A DNA stretch of 55,882 bases from positions 1 through 55,882 of the forward strand of contig RXJW01000125.1 of assembly GCA_003963005.1 (NCBI GenBank), read 5' to 3'. Of this stretch, positions 35,262 through 45,325 are shown piece after piece (position 1 is the first letter of the stretch; the number at the start of each line of letters is the position of its first letter). Position numbers and translations under genes: made by a program. The notes under the pieces were generated by a model that was not told the DNA's origin, made no database searches, and saw nothing but the letters and a program-made list of their open reading frames with translations. The DNA is from Burkholderiales bacterium (GTDB taxonomy: Bacteria > Pseudomonadota > Gammaproteobacteria > Burkholderiales > Burkholderiaceae_C).

Positions 35262-36227
35262 TCAGTGATGGGCGTGGTCGTGGTGATGGCTGTGGTGATC
35301 GTGCGCGAGCCGCGCGTCCGACTGCCAGCCGAGGATCGCCTCACGGCCCTGCACGTACAGCTCCACGGTGGCCCCGACGGGCAGGCAGACCTTGGTGCGG
35401 ATGTGGCCGAAGGGCAAGCCGGTCAGGACCGGGGTGCGCGTGCGGGCGCGCAGGGCCGCGACGGCCTCCTTGAGGCCGTAGCCCCGGTCCAGCGGCGACT
35501 TGGCCGCGCCGCTGAAGTCGCCCAGCAGCACGGCCGCCTGCGCGTCGATGACACCGGCTTGCTGCAGCTGCAGCAGCATGCGTTCCACCCGGTAGGGGTG
35601 CTCGTTGATGTCTTCCAGGAACAGGATGCCGCCCTTGACCTTGGGCCAGTGCGGCGTGCCCAGCAGCGAGCACAGCACCGCCAGGTTGCCGCCCCACAGG
35701 CGCCCGCGGGCCTCCAGGCCGTCGAACGCCGACGTCGGCGCCCGAAAGCCCACGGCCTCCAGGGCGCCGCTCATCGCCTCCAGGAAGCAATCGCGGGTGA
35801 CCTCGTCCACGCCGCCGTCCGCGTCGCTGCGGCCGAAGTCGTCGCAGGCCAGCGGACCGGCCCACATCGACAGGCCCTTCTTGCGCGCGATCAGGCCGTT
35901 CTGCAGTGCGGTGAGGTCGCTGTAGCCGACCCAGCGCGTGCCGTGCTCGATGCTGCGGGCGATGCGGTCCCAGTCGATCTGATCCAGCAGCCGGGTCAGG
36001 CCGTAGCCACCGCGCGTGGCCAGGGCGACCGAGGGCGCCGCGTCGGCGACGCGGTGCAGCGCGGCCAGGCGCGTGGCGTCGTCACCGGCAAAGCGCTGGT
36101 GGCGCGCCAGCGCGTCGGTGTCGACGCTGACCTCGAAGCCCAGCTGACCCAGGCGCTTCGCGGCACGCTTCAGGTTCTCGGCCTTGGCCAGGGCGCCCGC
36201 GGGCGTGAACAGCGTCAGGGTGCTCAT
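35262..36227 (-). CDS. ldcA: LD-carboxypeptidase with histidine-rich tail
   Basis: A 321-residue serine peptidase of family S66. It removes the terminal D-Ala from the tetrapeptide of cytoplasmic muropeptides during peptidoglycan recycling. The N-terminal TLFTPAGAL, ATRGGYGLTRLL, nucleophile motif WVGYSDLTALQ, LEDINEHPYRVERMLLQL (glutamate) and GLPFGHIRTKVCLPVG (histidine) are family marks. The last 13 residues (HDHHSHHHDHAHH) are almost all His and Asp, which is not part of the family and would bind metal. The ATG at 36227 overlaps the tadA stop (TGATG). Confidence 0.93.
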   Translation of the reverse strand: MSTLTLFTPAGALAKAENLKRAAKRLGQLGFEVSVDTDALARHQRFAGDDATRLAALHRVADAAPSVALATRGGYGLTRLLDQIDWDRIARSIEHGTRWVGYSDLTALQNGLIARKKGLSMWAGPLACDDFGRSDADGGVDEVTRDCFLEAMSGALEAVGFRAPTSAFDGLEARGRLWGGNLAVLCSLLGTPHWPKVKGGILFLEDINEHPYRVERMLLQLQQAGVIDAQAAVLLGDFSGAAKSPLDRGYGLKEAVAALRARTRTPVLTGLPFGHIRTKVCLPVGATVELYVQGREAILGWQSDARLAHDHHSHHHDHAHH

Positions 36228-36769
36228 CAGGTGTCGTCCAGGTGCGTGGCCTCGCCAGTGGGGATCAGGCCTTGGCGCTCGGCCCGCCGCGCGCGCGCGG
36301 CCTCGCGGCGCTCGTTGAAGAAGTCGCGCAGCAGCTGGGCGGAGGCATCGGCCATCAGCCCGCCCTCGATGCGCGTGTGGTGGTTGAGCTGCGGCTGGGC
36401 GAAGAGGTCGATCACCGAGCCGGCCACGCCCGTCTTGGGGTCGCGGGTGGCGAACACGATGCGCCTGAAGCGCGCATGCATCAGCGCCATCGCACACATC
36501 GCGCAGGGCTCCAGCGTCACGTAGAGCTCGCACTCGGGAAGACGGTAGTTCTCCAGCAGCGTGGCGGCGTGGCGCAGGGCGACGATCTCGGCGTGGGCCG
36601 TCGGATCGTGCGTCGTGATCGGGCGGTTGTAGCCCGTGGCAATTACCTGGCCACCGCGCGTGATGACGGCGCCCACGGGCACTTCGCCCACGAGCCAGGC
36701 GTTGTGGGCCTGGTCCAGCGCAAGCCGCATCGCAAACTCGTCAGCGGGCGTGAAAAGAGGCTCGTTCAT
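36227..36769 (-). CDS. tadA: tRNA-specific adenosine deaminase
   Basis: A 180-residue zinc enzyme that changes A34 to inosine in tRNA-Arg(ACG). The zinc-site motifs are TAHAEIVALRHA (H, catalytic E) and LEPCAMCAMALMHARFRRIVF (two Cys), and the N-terminal GEVPVGAVITRGGQV is the TadA core. There is an extra basic C-terminus with EAARARRAERQGLIP. ATG 36769 was chosen (MNEPLFTPADEF); ATG 36790 is seven residues longer, and neither has a good ribosome site. It overlaps ldcA by one base. Confidence 0.95.
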   Translation of the reverse strand: MNEPLFTPADEFAMRLALDQAHNAWLVGEVPVGAVITRGGQVIATGYNRPITTHDPTAHAEIVALRHAATLLENYRLPECELYVTLEPCAMCAMALMHARFRRIVFATRDPKTGVAGSVIDLFAQPQLNHHTRIEGGLMADASAQLLRDFFNERREAARARRAERQGLIPTGEATHLDDT

Positions 36770-36805
36770 CTGGGCCGGCAGTGTACCCATGGCATGCTTT
36801 CGGCC

Positions 36806-37453
36806 ATGACGTCACTGGCGCTTCATCCGCTCGGCGAAGCCGCCCTCTGCGCGAGCTTGCCCGCGCCGGTGACGCTCGCCCAGCAGCAGCGCCTGTGGCA
36901 ACTGGCCGAGGCGCTGGCCCGGCTGCCTTCGGTGACCGGTCTCACGCCAGGCATGAACAACCTCACCCTCACCTTCGATCCGCTGCACACCGACCCTGCC
37001 GAGGTGGCCGCCGCCGTTCAGTCGCAGTGGGCGGCGCCGGCCCAGGAACGGGCGCTGGGCCGGCTCGTGGAAATCCCCGTGCGGTACGGCGGCGAGGCGG
37101 GGCCGGACCTCGCCGAGGTCGCGGCCCACGGCGGCCTGAGCCCGGACGAGGTCGTGCGTCGCCACACGGCGTCCGAGTATGTCGTGTACTTCATCGGCTT
37201 CCAGCCCGGCTTCGCCTACCTGGGCGGCTTGGACCAGGCCCTGCACACGCCGCGCCGGGCCGAGCCGCGGGTGGCGGTGCCCGCCGGCAGCGTGGGCATC
37301 GGCGGCGCGCAGACGGGCATCTACCCGCTGGCCACGCCGGGCGGCTGGCAGCTGATCGGCCGAACCGACCTGGCCCTCTTCAACCCGCAGGCCGAGCCGC
37401 CGACCCTGCTCGCGCCCGGCGACCGGGTGCGCTTCGTCGCCGTCGACGCATGA
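36806..37453 (+). CDS. pxpB: 5-oxoprolinase subunit PxpB (KipI-like)
   Basis: A 215-residue subunit of the ATP-dependent 5-oxoprolinase PxpABC, which converts 5-oxoproline (a damage product of glutamine and glutamate) to glutamate. It is the allophanate hydrolase subunit 1 fold: LHPLGEAALCASL, GMNNLTLTFDPLHTD, IPVRYGGEAGPDLAEVA, HTASEYVVYFIGFQPGFAYLGGL and AVPAGSVGIGGAQTGIYPLATPGGWQLIGRT. ATG 36806 was chosen; ATG 36794 is four codons longer. It overlaps pxpC by ATGA and is divergent from tadA. Confidence 0.95.
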   Translation: MTSLALHPLGEAALCASLPAPVTLAQQQRLWQLAEALARLPSVTGLTPGMNNLTLTFDPLHTDPAEVAAAVQSQWAAPAQERALGRLVEIPVRYGGEAGPDLAEVAAHGGLSPDEVVRRHTASEYVVYFIGFQPGFAYLGGLDQALHTPRRAEPRVAVPAGSVGIGGAQTGIYPLATPGGWQLIGRTDLALFNPQAEPPTLLAPGDRVRFVAVDA

Positions 37454-38382
37454 TCGAACTGCTGCGGGCCGGGCCGCTCACCACCGTGCAGGACCTCGGT
37501 CGCACGCTCTGGCGCGACCGGGGCATCAGCCGCTGCGGCGCGCTGGACGACCTGGCCCTGATGCAGGCCAACCTGCTTGTGGGCAATGACGTGGGCGCCG
37601 CAGGTGTGGAGTTCACGCTGGGCCCTGCCGCGCTGCGCTTTGCCGCGGACGGCAGCTTCGCCGTCACCGGCACCGATGCTGACGCGACGCTGGACGGCCG
37701 CCCCGTGCGCCCGGGCTGGCGCGAAGCCGTGCGCGCCGGCCAGGTGCTGAAGCTCGCTGCACCGCGCGAGCGGATGCGCACCGTGCTGGCCGTGAGCGGC
37801 GGCATCGATGTGCCTGCCGTGCTCGGCTCGCGCAGCACCGACCTGAAGGCCGGCTTCGGCGGCTTCGAGGGCCGCGCGCTGCGCGAGGGCGACGCCCTGC
37901 CCTGGCGACCCGCGGCAGCCCCCTCTCCCCGGCGCGTCGGGCTGCGCCCGCCGCCGTGGGACGCCAGCGTCCGCGTGCTGCCCGGGCCGGAACACGACGG
38001 GTTCTCGCCGGCCGCGCGCGAGGCGTTCTGGTCGGCCGCCTGGACGCTCACGCCCCAGAGCAACCGCATGGGCTTTCGCTTCGCCGGGCCGGTCCTGGAC
38101 CGCGTCTTGACCGGCGACCTGCCCTCCCACGGTGTGCTGCCCGGCGTCATCCAGGTGCCCCCCTCAGGCCAGCCAATCGTGCTGCTGGCCGACGCCCAGA
38201 CCACGGGGGGCTACCCGAAGATCGGCGTCGTGATCGCCGCCGACCTTTGGAAACTCGCGCAGCTGCGCCTCGGCGCGTCACTGCGCTTCGTGCCTTGCAC
38301 AGCCGACGACGCCGTCACCGCGCTGCGGGCGCGCCGCACCCTTCTTGACCAATGGACCACCGCGCTATGCATGTCGACCTGA
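37450..38382 (+). CDS. pxpC: 5-oxoprolinase subunit PxpC (KipA-like)
   Basis: A 310-residue subunit of the allophanate hydrolase subunit 2 fold. It starts [33 protein letters not shown] and contains the family segment [12 protein letters not shown] and the nucleotide-type motif [24 protein letters not shown]. It works with PxpA and PxpB on 5-oxoproline. It overlaps pxpB by 4 bases and pxpA by 16 bases, a compact operon. Confidence 0.95.
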   Translation: MIELLRAGPLTTVQDLGRTLWRDRGISRCGALDDLALMQANLLVGNDVGAAGVEFTLGPAALRFAADGSFAVTGTDADATLDGRPVRPGWREAVRAGQVLKLAAPRERMRTVLAVSGGIDVPAVLGSRSTDLKAGFGGFEGRALREGDALPWRPAAAPSPRRVGLRPPPWDASVRVLPGPEHDGFSPAAREAFWSAAWTLTPQSNRMGFRFAGPVLDRVLTGDLPSHGVLPGVIQVPPSGQPIVLLADAQTTGGYPKIGVVIAADLWKLAQLRLGASLRFVPCTADDAVTALRARRTLLDQWTTALCMST

Positions 38383-39101
38383 ATGCCGATCTCGGCGAAG
38401 GCGCGCCCGATGACGCCGAGCTGCTGACCCTCGTCACCTCCGCCAACATCGCCTGCGGCGGCCACGCGGGCGACGCCCGGCTCATGCAGGACACAGTGCG
38501 GGCCGCCCTGGCCCGGGGCGTCGCGATCGGCGCGCACCCGAGCTATGCCGACCGCACGCATTTCGGCCGCCGCGAGATGCAGCTCGACCCCGACCACGTG
38601 CGCGCCGAGGTGCTGACCCAGGTCGGCGCGCTGGACGCGCTGGTGCGTGCGGCGGGCGGCCGGCTGCATCACGTCAAGCCCCACGGGGCGCTCTACAACC
38701 AGGCCGCCCGCGACCCGGCACTCGCCGACGCCATCGCAGGCGCCGTCCGCGACCTCGACCCGGGCCTCGCGCTGTACGGCCTGGTCGGTGGCGAACTGCT
38801 GCGGGCGGCCGAACGGGTCGGGTTGAGGGCCGTGGCCGAAGTGTTCGCCGACCGCGGCTACCTGGCCGACGGCAGCCTCGTGCCGCGCTCCCAGCCCGGC
38901 GCGCTCATCGACGACACCGGCGAGGCGGTGTCGCGCACGCTGCGCATGGTGCGCGAGGGGGTGGTGCAGGCCGTGTCGGGCGAGGCCGTGCCGCTGCAGG
39001 CGCAGACGGTCTGTCTGCACGGCGACGGCCCACACGCCCTGGCCTTCGCACGCGCGCTGCACGCGGCCCTGCGGGACGCCGGCGTGCAGCTGCGGGCCTG
39101 A
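38367..39101 (+). CDS. pxpA: 5-oxoprolinase subunit PxpA (LamB/YcsF family)
   Basis: A 244-residue subunit with the LamB/YcsF TIM-barrel fold. Motifs are [11 protein letters not shown] at the N-terminus, [63 protein letters not shown] and [12 protein letters not shown] 38367 was chosen because it starts the conserved [13 protein letters not shown] 38352 adds five residues. It completes the three-subunit enzyme in the usual gene set, here in the order B, C, A. Confidence 0.95.
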   Translation: MHVDLNADLGEGAPDDAELLTLVTSANIACGGHAGDARLMQDTVRAALARGVAIGAHPSYADRTHFGRREMQLDPDHVRAEVLTQVGALDALVRAAGGRLHHVKPHGALYNQAARDPALADAIAGAVRDLDPGLALYGLVGGELLRAAERVGLRAVAEVFADRGYLADGSLVPRSQPGALIDDTGEAVSRTLRMVREGVVQAVSGEAVPLQAQTVCLHGDGPHALAFARALHAALRDAGVQLRA

Positions 39102-39119
39102 CGCGGGAACGGCGGGCCG

Positions 39120-40130
39120 GTGTCGATCGAGCAGGACGATCTCTTCGGTGAGCCGCCGGTGCCGGCCACGCGCGGGCGCGGCGTGCAGCCCGTGCCGCCC
39201 AGCGCGGCGGACGAGGCGCTGGCCGCGGCCTTGTCACCCAACGTCCACCTCGGCACGTCGACCTGGAGCTACCCGGGCTGGCAGGGCCTCGTGTGGGCCG
39301 GCCGGCACAGCGAGACGCTGCTGTCACGCGCCGGCCTGCCCGCCTATTCGGCACATCCGCTGCTGCGGGCCGTGGGCATCGACCGCGGCTTCTACCGGCC
39401 GCTGGCGGCGAGTGAATTCCAGCGTCATGCCGAGCAGGTGCCCGCGGGCTTCCGCTTCACGGTCAAGGCACCGAGCCTCGTGACGGACGCCCTGCTGCGC
39501 ACCGAGAGCGGCCGTGGCGCGCAGCCCAACCCGCTGTTCCTGGATGTGGCAACGGCCCTGTCGGACTTCATCGAGCCGGCCGTGGAGGGCCTCGGGCCGG
39601 CCATCGGTGCCCTGGTCTTTCAGATCAGCCCACTGCCCACGACGCGCCTGGCACAGATGCCCGCACAGTGGGACCGCCTGCACAGGCTGCTGCGCGCGCT
39701 GCCGCGGCTGCCGCACGGTGTCGTGGCGGTCGAGGTGCGCGATGCGGCCTGGCTGACACCCGAGTTCACCGCCTTGCTGCGCGATACGGGTGCCCGCTAC
39801 TGCCTCGGCCTGCACCCCAAGCTGCCGCCGATCACCAAGCAACTGCCGCTGCTGCGGGCGCTCTGGCCGGGCCCGCTCGTGGTGCGCTGGAACCTTAACC
39901 GCCTGCACGGCGCCTTCGGCTACGAGACGGCCGAAAAGAAGTACGGCGACTTCAACACGCTGATGGACCCCGACCCCGAGACCCGGCAGGCACTCGCCCG
40001 CATCATCCGCGGCACGGCAGGCGCGGGGCAGGACGTGGTCGTGACGATCTCCAACAAGGCGGAGGGCTCCGCCCCGTTGAGCGTGCGTGCGCTCGCCCAG
40101 GCCATCACCGGCGGCGCCCTCGATCCCTGA
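39120..40130 (+). CDS. DUF72 domain protein
   Basis: A 336-residue protein of the DUF72 (YecE) family, a TIM-barrel-like fold of unknown function. Family marks are LGTSTWSYPGWQGLVW, VGIDRGFYRPL, FRFTVKAPSLVTDALL, VAVEVRDAAWLT and TISNKAEGSAPLSVRALA at the C-terminus. The GTG start at 39120 lies 18 bases after pxpA, so it may be cotranscribed. No functional link with 5-oxoproline is evident. The N-terminal 35 residues ahead of the fold are Pro/Ala-rich. Confidence 0.87.
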   Translation: MSIEQDDLFGEPPVPATRGRGVQPVPPSAADEALAAALSPNVHLGTSTWSYPGWQGLVWAGRHSETLLSRAGLPAYSAHPLLRAVGIDRGFYRPLAASEFQRHAEQVPAGFRFTVKAPSLVTDALLRTESGRGAQPNPLFLDVATALSDFIEPAVEGLGPAIGALVFQISPLPTTRLAQMPAQWDRLHRLLRALPRLPHGVVAVEVRDAAWLTPEFTALLRDTGARYCLGLHPKLPPITKQLPLLRALWPGPLVVRWNLNRLHGAFGYETAEKKYGDFNTLMDPDPETRQALARIIRGTAGAGQDVVVTISNKAEGSAPLSVRALAQAITGGALDP

Positions 40131-40183
40131 CCCGCCGAGCCCCGCGAAAGACAGGCCGCGGCTGGGACGGCGAGCCCGCCGCC

Positions 40184-40411
40184 TTACTGTGTCGCCGACG
40201 CAGCGGCGTCGGCGGCCCGGCGAGCCGCATCATCGACCTGGGACTGCACCTGCTGGCCCACGTCCTTGGGGCGAGGCAAGGCGCCACCCGTGGCAGCTGC
40301 GCTGGCGGCTGCCGGCTCGGCGGGCTTGAGGGCAGTGGCCTGCTTCTTCGCCAGCGACAGCACGATGGCCGCCACGATGACGAGAGCGAGAAGGCTGAAG
40401 GCAGCGCGCAT
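40184..40411 (-). CDS. Small membrane-anchored protein, Ala-rich
   Basis: A 75-residue protein with an N-terminal membrane helix (FSLLALVIVAAIVLSL) and an Ala-rich C-terminal tail with heptad-like charged residues (DVGQQVQSQVDDAARRAADAAA), possibly a short coiled coil. I do not recognise the family. ATG 40411 was chosen; the eight extra codons upstream begin outside the hydrophobic start. It converges with the DUF72 gene. Its codon use looks like that of true genes. Confidence 0.65.
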   Translation of the reverse strand: MRAAFSLLALVIVAAIVLSLAKKQATALKPAEPAAASAAATGGALPRPKDVGQQVQSQVDDAARRAADAAASATQ

Positions 40412-40584
40412 GACGTGTCGGTGTGGTGGATGCACTCACAAGCATAAGCCGCGGTGGCCGTCGTGGCACCCACCGATGCACACGTCCACCGACCCAGGCA
40501 TGCCGGCACACCATCGCCGGCCCTCGTGCCCGGATGCGGGTGAGACACCCACGGTGTGTGCGGCGGTACCACGCCCGACCCCAT

Positions 40585-40607
40585 GAAAAAAGCCCGCCGA
40601 AGCGGGC
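40585..40607 (-). terminator. Terminator of the sedolisin gene
   Basis: The stem GCCCGC-CGAA-GCGGGC is followed on the minus strand by seven T residues (40591-40585). It lies about 50 bases after the stop codon. Confidence 0.9.
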
Positions 40608-40657
40608 CTGGTGTTGCAGGCTTCAGAGCGGTCAGCCCCAAGGCCTCGCAGCGGCCA

Positions 40658-43108
40658 TCATTGCGCCGTCAGGTTGATATCGTCGAGCACGAAGGAGGTC
40701 TGCAGCGAGCTGTCCTCGGTCGACACGAACTTCAGCGTGATCGTCTTGCCGACGTAGGCACTCAGGTCGATCGACTTCAACACGTAGCCGCTGGCGGCGT
40801 TGGCGTTGGAGTACGTGGCCACCGTCGTCGTCGTGGTGCCGCTGACCACCTGGACCTTCAGCGTGTCGTAGGCGGTCGTGCCCGATTCGGCCGTGTCGAT
40901 GTGCAGGTAGAAGGTCAGCGTTGCCTTGGTCGCGCCCGGCGGCACCGTCACGGTCTGCGACACGGTGTCGGTGTGGGTGCTGCCGTAGCCACCGAGCCAC
41001 GCATACCAGGAACCACCGTGGGACGTTTCACCGCTGCAGCTGCTGCTGCCGTTGCTGCACAGCGTGCCGGTGCTCATCGTCCAGGGGCTGGCCGTACCAG
41101 TCTCGAAGCCACTGTTGCCCAGCAGCTGGGTGGCCCCGCTGCTCACGGTCACCGTGTGGGACACCGTCGCCGACTTGCCGCCACTGTCGCCGACCGTCTC
41201 CGTCACGTTGTAGGTCCCGGCCGCGGCGTAGGTGTGCGAGGGATTGGTCGCCGTGGACGTGCTGCCATCGCCGAACGCCCAGCTGTGGCTCGTGATGCTG
41301 GCACCGCTGATGGTGTCGGTGGAGCCGTCCGTGAAGCTGACCGTCAGGCCGCTGACGGAGGACGTGAATGCAGCCGTGAGGCTCCCCGTGGTGCCGCCAT
41401 TGAAGGCGTTGGCGAAGTTGGCGATGTTCAGGCTGCCGTAGCCGGTGGTGTAGTCCCACCCTGCCTTGGCGCTGTAGCCGCCATTGCTGCCCGACGTCAC
41501 GTCATGGAACCAGCTGGGGTTGGACGCCGCGCCCTGGTAGATCGTCTGAGCCGGGAACGGCAGGCTGTTGCCACGCGACGACTGCAGGCGCGAATACAGA
41601 CCCGTGAAGATCGGCGCAGCCAGGCTGGTGCCACCGATGGTGCTGTTGCTGCCGTTGATCAGCACCAGCGCGCCGCTGCTGGGGGCCGCATCGAAGGCGA
41701 TGTCCGGCGTGCCGCGCATCGTGGACGTTCCGAGGACGCCCGACGCCTTCTGCCAGCTCGGGGCCGACTCCGTCAGGCTCGGGCCGCCACCGGTGCCGCC
41801 GGAGGCGGACTGCGGGCAGGTCGAGGGGCCGGTGCAGCTCCACACGGTCTCACCGACCCAGCTGCCGCCGCTCGACGAGAGCGTGGTGCCGCCGATGGAC
41901 ATCACGTAGGGCGACACGGACGGGTAGCTCGCGGAATTGCTGCTGCCGCCGCACTCGTAGGAGCCGGAATCGCCCGACGACACCGAGAAGGTCTGGCCCT
42001 GCGCCACGGCCGTCTGGAAGATCTGGTCGTTCGAGGCCATGATGCCGCTGGTCTTCGCATCGTTCTCGCACTCGCCCAGGGACACGTTGATGACCTTGGC
42101 CTTGTTGTCGCTGATGATGCGGTTGTAGACGGCCGTCAGCGCGGCGTCGCTGAGGTCCGTGCCGGCGTACAGCAGCATCGACTTGATCGTGCCGCCCGCC
42201 GCGGCCAGCGCAACTTGCGAGTCCATGTTCCATTCGTCGGTGCCGGAGGTGTCCGTGCCTGCCGTGCCGACCGTGACGACGCTGACCGGCGGGGCCGGGT
42301 AGCCGGAATTGCTGGCGAAGCTGCGCAGGTCGGTGACCGTCTGAGACACGTTGCCCGCGGTGACGATCGCGATCGTTGCATTCGTGGCCGAAGGCAGGCC
42401 CGATGCACCGTAGATGCTGGCGAACTGCGTCGGGCTCACCGCCTGCACGGCTTGTGTGGTGGCGTTGGGGCGCACCAGCGTCTTGCGGTGCAGGTGAACG
42501 GTCTGGAGCCCGTGCACGGCCAGGATCTTGTCGCTCAGCTCACCGGGAATCTGAGCGGGCGCGGTGTTGGCGTAGGCCGTGCGCGCACCGATGGCGTAGA
42601 AATGCAGCTCGGTCTTGAATGCGGCCTTCACCGCGGCATGCGAGCCGTCTGCCGTCACGAGGAGCTTGTTCGGCGCCACCTCGATGTTGGTGAAACCGGC
42701 CTGCCGCAGATGGGACACCACGGACTGGATCTGATCCGCGGAGGGCGCGAAGCGCTGCTGGAACTCGGCAGCCGACAGCGGAGCGGCCCGCCCCGCCATG
42801 ATCTGCGTGGTCAGCTGGTCGAGCGCGGCACGGTTCTGCACCTTGAGGCTGACGGCAACGTGAATCTGGTTGCTGTCACTCATCACACCCATGTGGGTGC
42901 CTTCCCGGATCTCGGGCACGTCGCTCTTGGTCATGGCCCAGGTAGTCGCCGCCTGCGCACTGCCGGCCGCGGCCGCCACGAGTGTGGCCAGCATCAGTTG
43001 CCGGGGCCACGCGCGGCTGGTTTTGTTGGCGACGGCGGCCCGTGTGGCCGGCGTCGCCGTCATGCCCTGGGGCACAGTTTGATCGACACGTGTGTGGACG
43101 TGATCCAT
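40658..43108 (-). CDS. Secreted sedolisin-family (S53) peptidase with PKD domain
   Basis: An 816-residue acid-type serine-carboxyl peptidase. A long N-terminus leads to a signal peptide (LMLATLVAAAAGSAQA, about 38-53), then the Pro-kumamolisin activation domain (about 60-210). The catalytic domain carries E292 and D296 (TDEWNMDSQ), the oxyanion D380 (SSGDSGSYECGG) and S495 (IGGTSLAAPIFTG). Calcium-site aspartates follow (D536 in FHDVTSG, D552 in GWDYTTGYG). A PKD domain (about 575-657, HSWAFGDGSTSTATNPSHTY) and a C-terminal beta-sandwich domain end the protein. It is probably exported and self-processing. Cysteines are few but include a pair in WSCTGPSTCP. ATG 43108 has GGAG at a rather long spacing of 11. 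Confidence 0.93.
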   Translation of the reverse strand: MDHVHTRVDQTVPQGMTATPATRAAVANKTSRAWPRQLMLATLVAAAAGSAQAATTWAMTKSDVPEIREGTHMGVMSDSNQIHVAVSLKVQNRAALDQLTTQIMAGRAAPLSAAEFQQRFAPSADQIQSVVSHLRQAGFTNIEVAPNKLLVTADGSHAAVKAAFKTELHFYAIGARTAYANTAPAQIPGELSDKILAVHGLQTVHLHRKTLVRPNATTQAVQAVSPTQFASIYGASGLPSATNATIAIVTAGNVSQTVTDLRSFASNSGYPAPPVSVVTVGTAGTDTSGTDEWNMDSQVALAAAGGTIKSMLLYAGTDLSDAALTAVYNRIISDNKAKVINVSLGECENDAKTSGIMASNDQIFQTAVAQGQTFSVSSGDSGSYECGGSSNSASYPSVSPYVMSIGGTTLSSSGGSWVGETVWSCTGPSTCPQSASGGTGGGPSLTESAPSWQKASGVLGTSTMRGTPDIAFDAAPSSGALVLINGSNSTIGGTSLAAPIFTGLYSRLQSSRGNSLPFPAQTIYQGAASNPSWFHDVTSGSNGGYSAKAGWDYTTGYGSLNIANFANAFNGGTTGSLTAAFTSSVSGLTVSFTDGSTDTISGASITSHSWAFGDGSTSTATNPSHTYAAAGTYNVTETVGDSGGKSATVSHTVTVSSGATQLLGNSGFETGTASPWTMSTGTLCSNGSSSCSGETSHGGSWYAWLGGYGSTHTDTVSQTVTVPPGATKATLTFYLHIDTAESGTTAYDTLKVQVVSGTTTTTVATYSNANAASGYVLKSIDLSAYVGKTITLKFVSTEDSSLQTSFVLDDINLTAQ

Positions 43109-43707
43109 GGTTCATCAACTCCGAATTGGCTTGGACAAGAACAGACCAGCACCCGGCACCTGGACAGCGCAAGCGTCAATCAAGTTGTGCGAGACGAATA
43201 CCGATCCAACGACGCCTCGCGCCTTGTGAGGCGAAGCGCGGCAGATGCTAGGAAGGCCGCCCTCGCACCTGCATGCGTGTTGTCGCGTCGCTTGGGCCTG
43301 CGACAAGCTTGTAAAGACAAGTAAAGACCCCGGGCGAGGCCAAAGCGGCGCCAACTGTCGGTGAGCCTTCAAGACGCCGTCAGCAAGCACACAGGAAGCC
43401 ATCAGATGTGTCGATGTGATGCAGGGAGGCCCGTGCGGTCCCATCTCACGCAAAGAGGCTTAATGCGTCTTCACGCGCTGCACCTGTCCGTTGCCTTGCG
43501 CAGCGTTGCACTGCGCCAACCGGCTGCGATCGCCATCGCGGGCTCGCGGACCGGCAAGCGCGTCGCCGCTTGACGGAGCGCCCAGGTCGAGACACAGCGG
43601 CTGGTGTGCGCAGGCGTGCCCGGCACAGTTGCCGCGGGGGGTAAGTTCGTCAGGCTCGAGGCCTGCGGCATGCGCAGGCCATCAGGTCGCCGCGTGCGAC
43701 CGCGACC
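43109..43707. other. Intergenic region upstream of the sedolisin gene
   Basis: 599 bases between guaA (ends 43708) and the sedolisin gene. No convincing gene is present; open frames here lack ribosome sites and normal codon use. Elements seen are an 8-base direct repeat GTAAAGAC-AA-GTAAAGAC at 43311-43328 about 205 bases before the peptidase start, a GC hairpin at 43659-43680 without a T-run, and no clear -35/-10 pair. Confidence 0.55.
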
Positions 43708-45315
<1,608 letters not shown>

Positions 45316-45325
45316 GACGCGTCTT

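Noticed and set aside
40131..40183. Another copy of the gene-end repeat after the DUF72 gene
   Set aside because: It has GGGACGGCGAG-like bases but lacks the palindromic arms and the conserved distal half.
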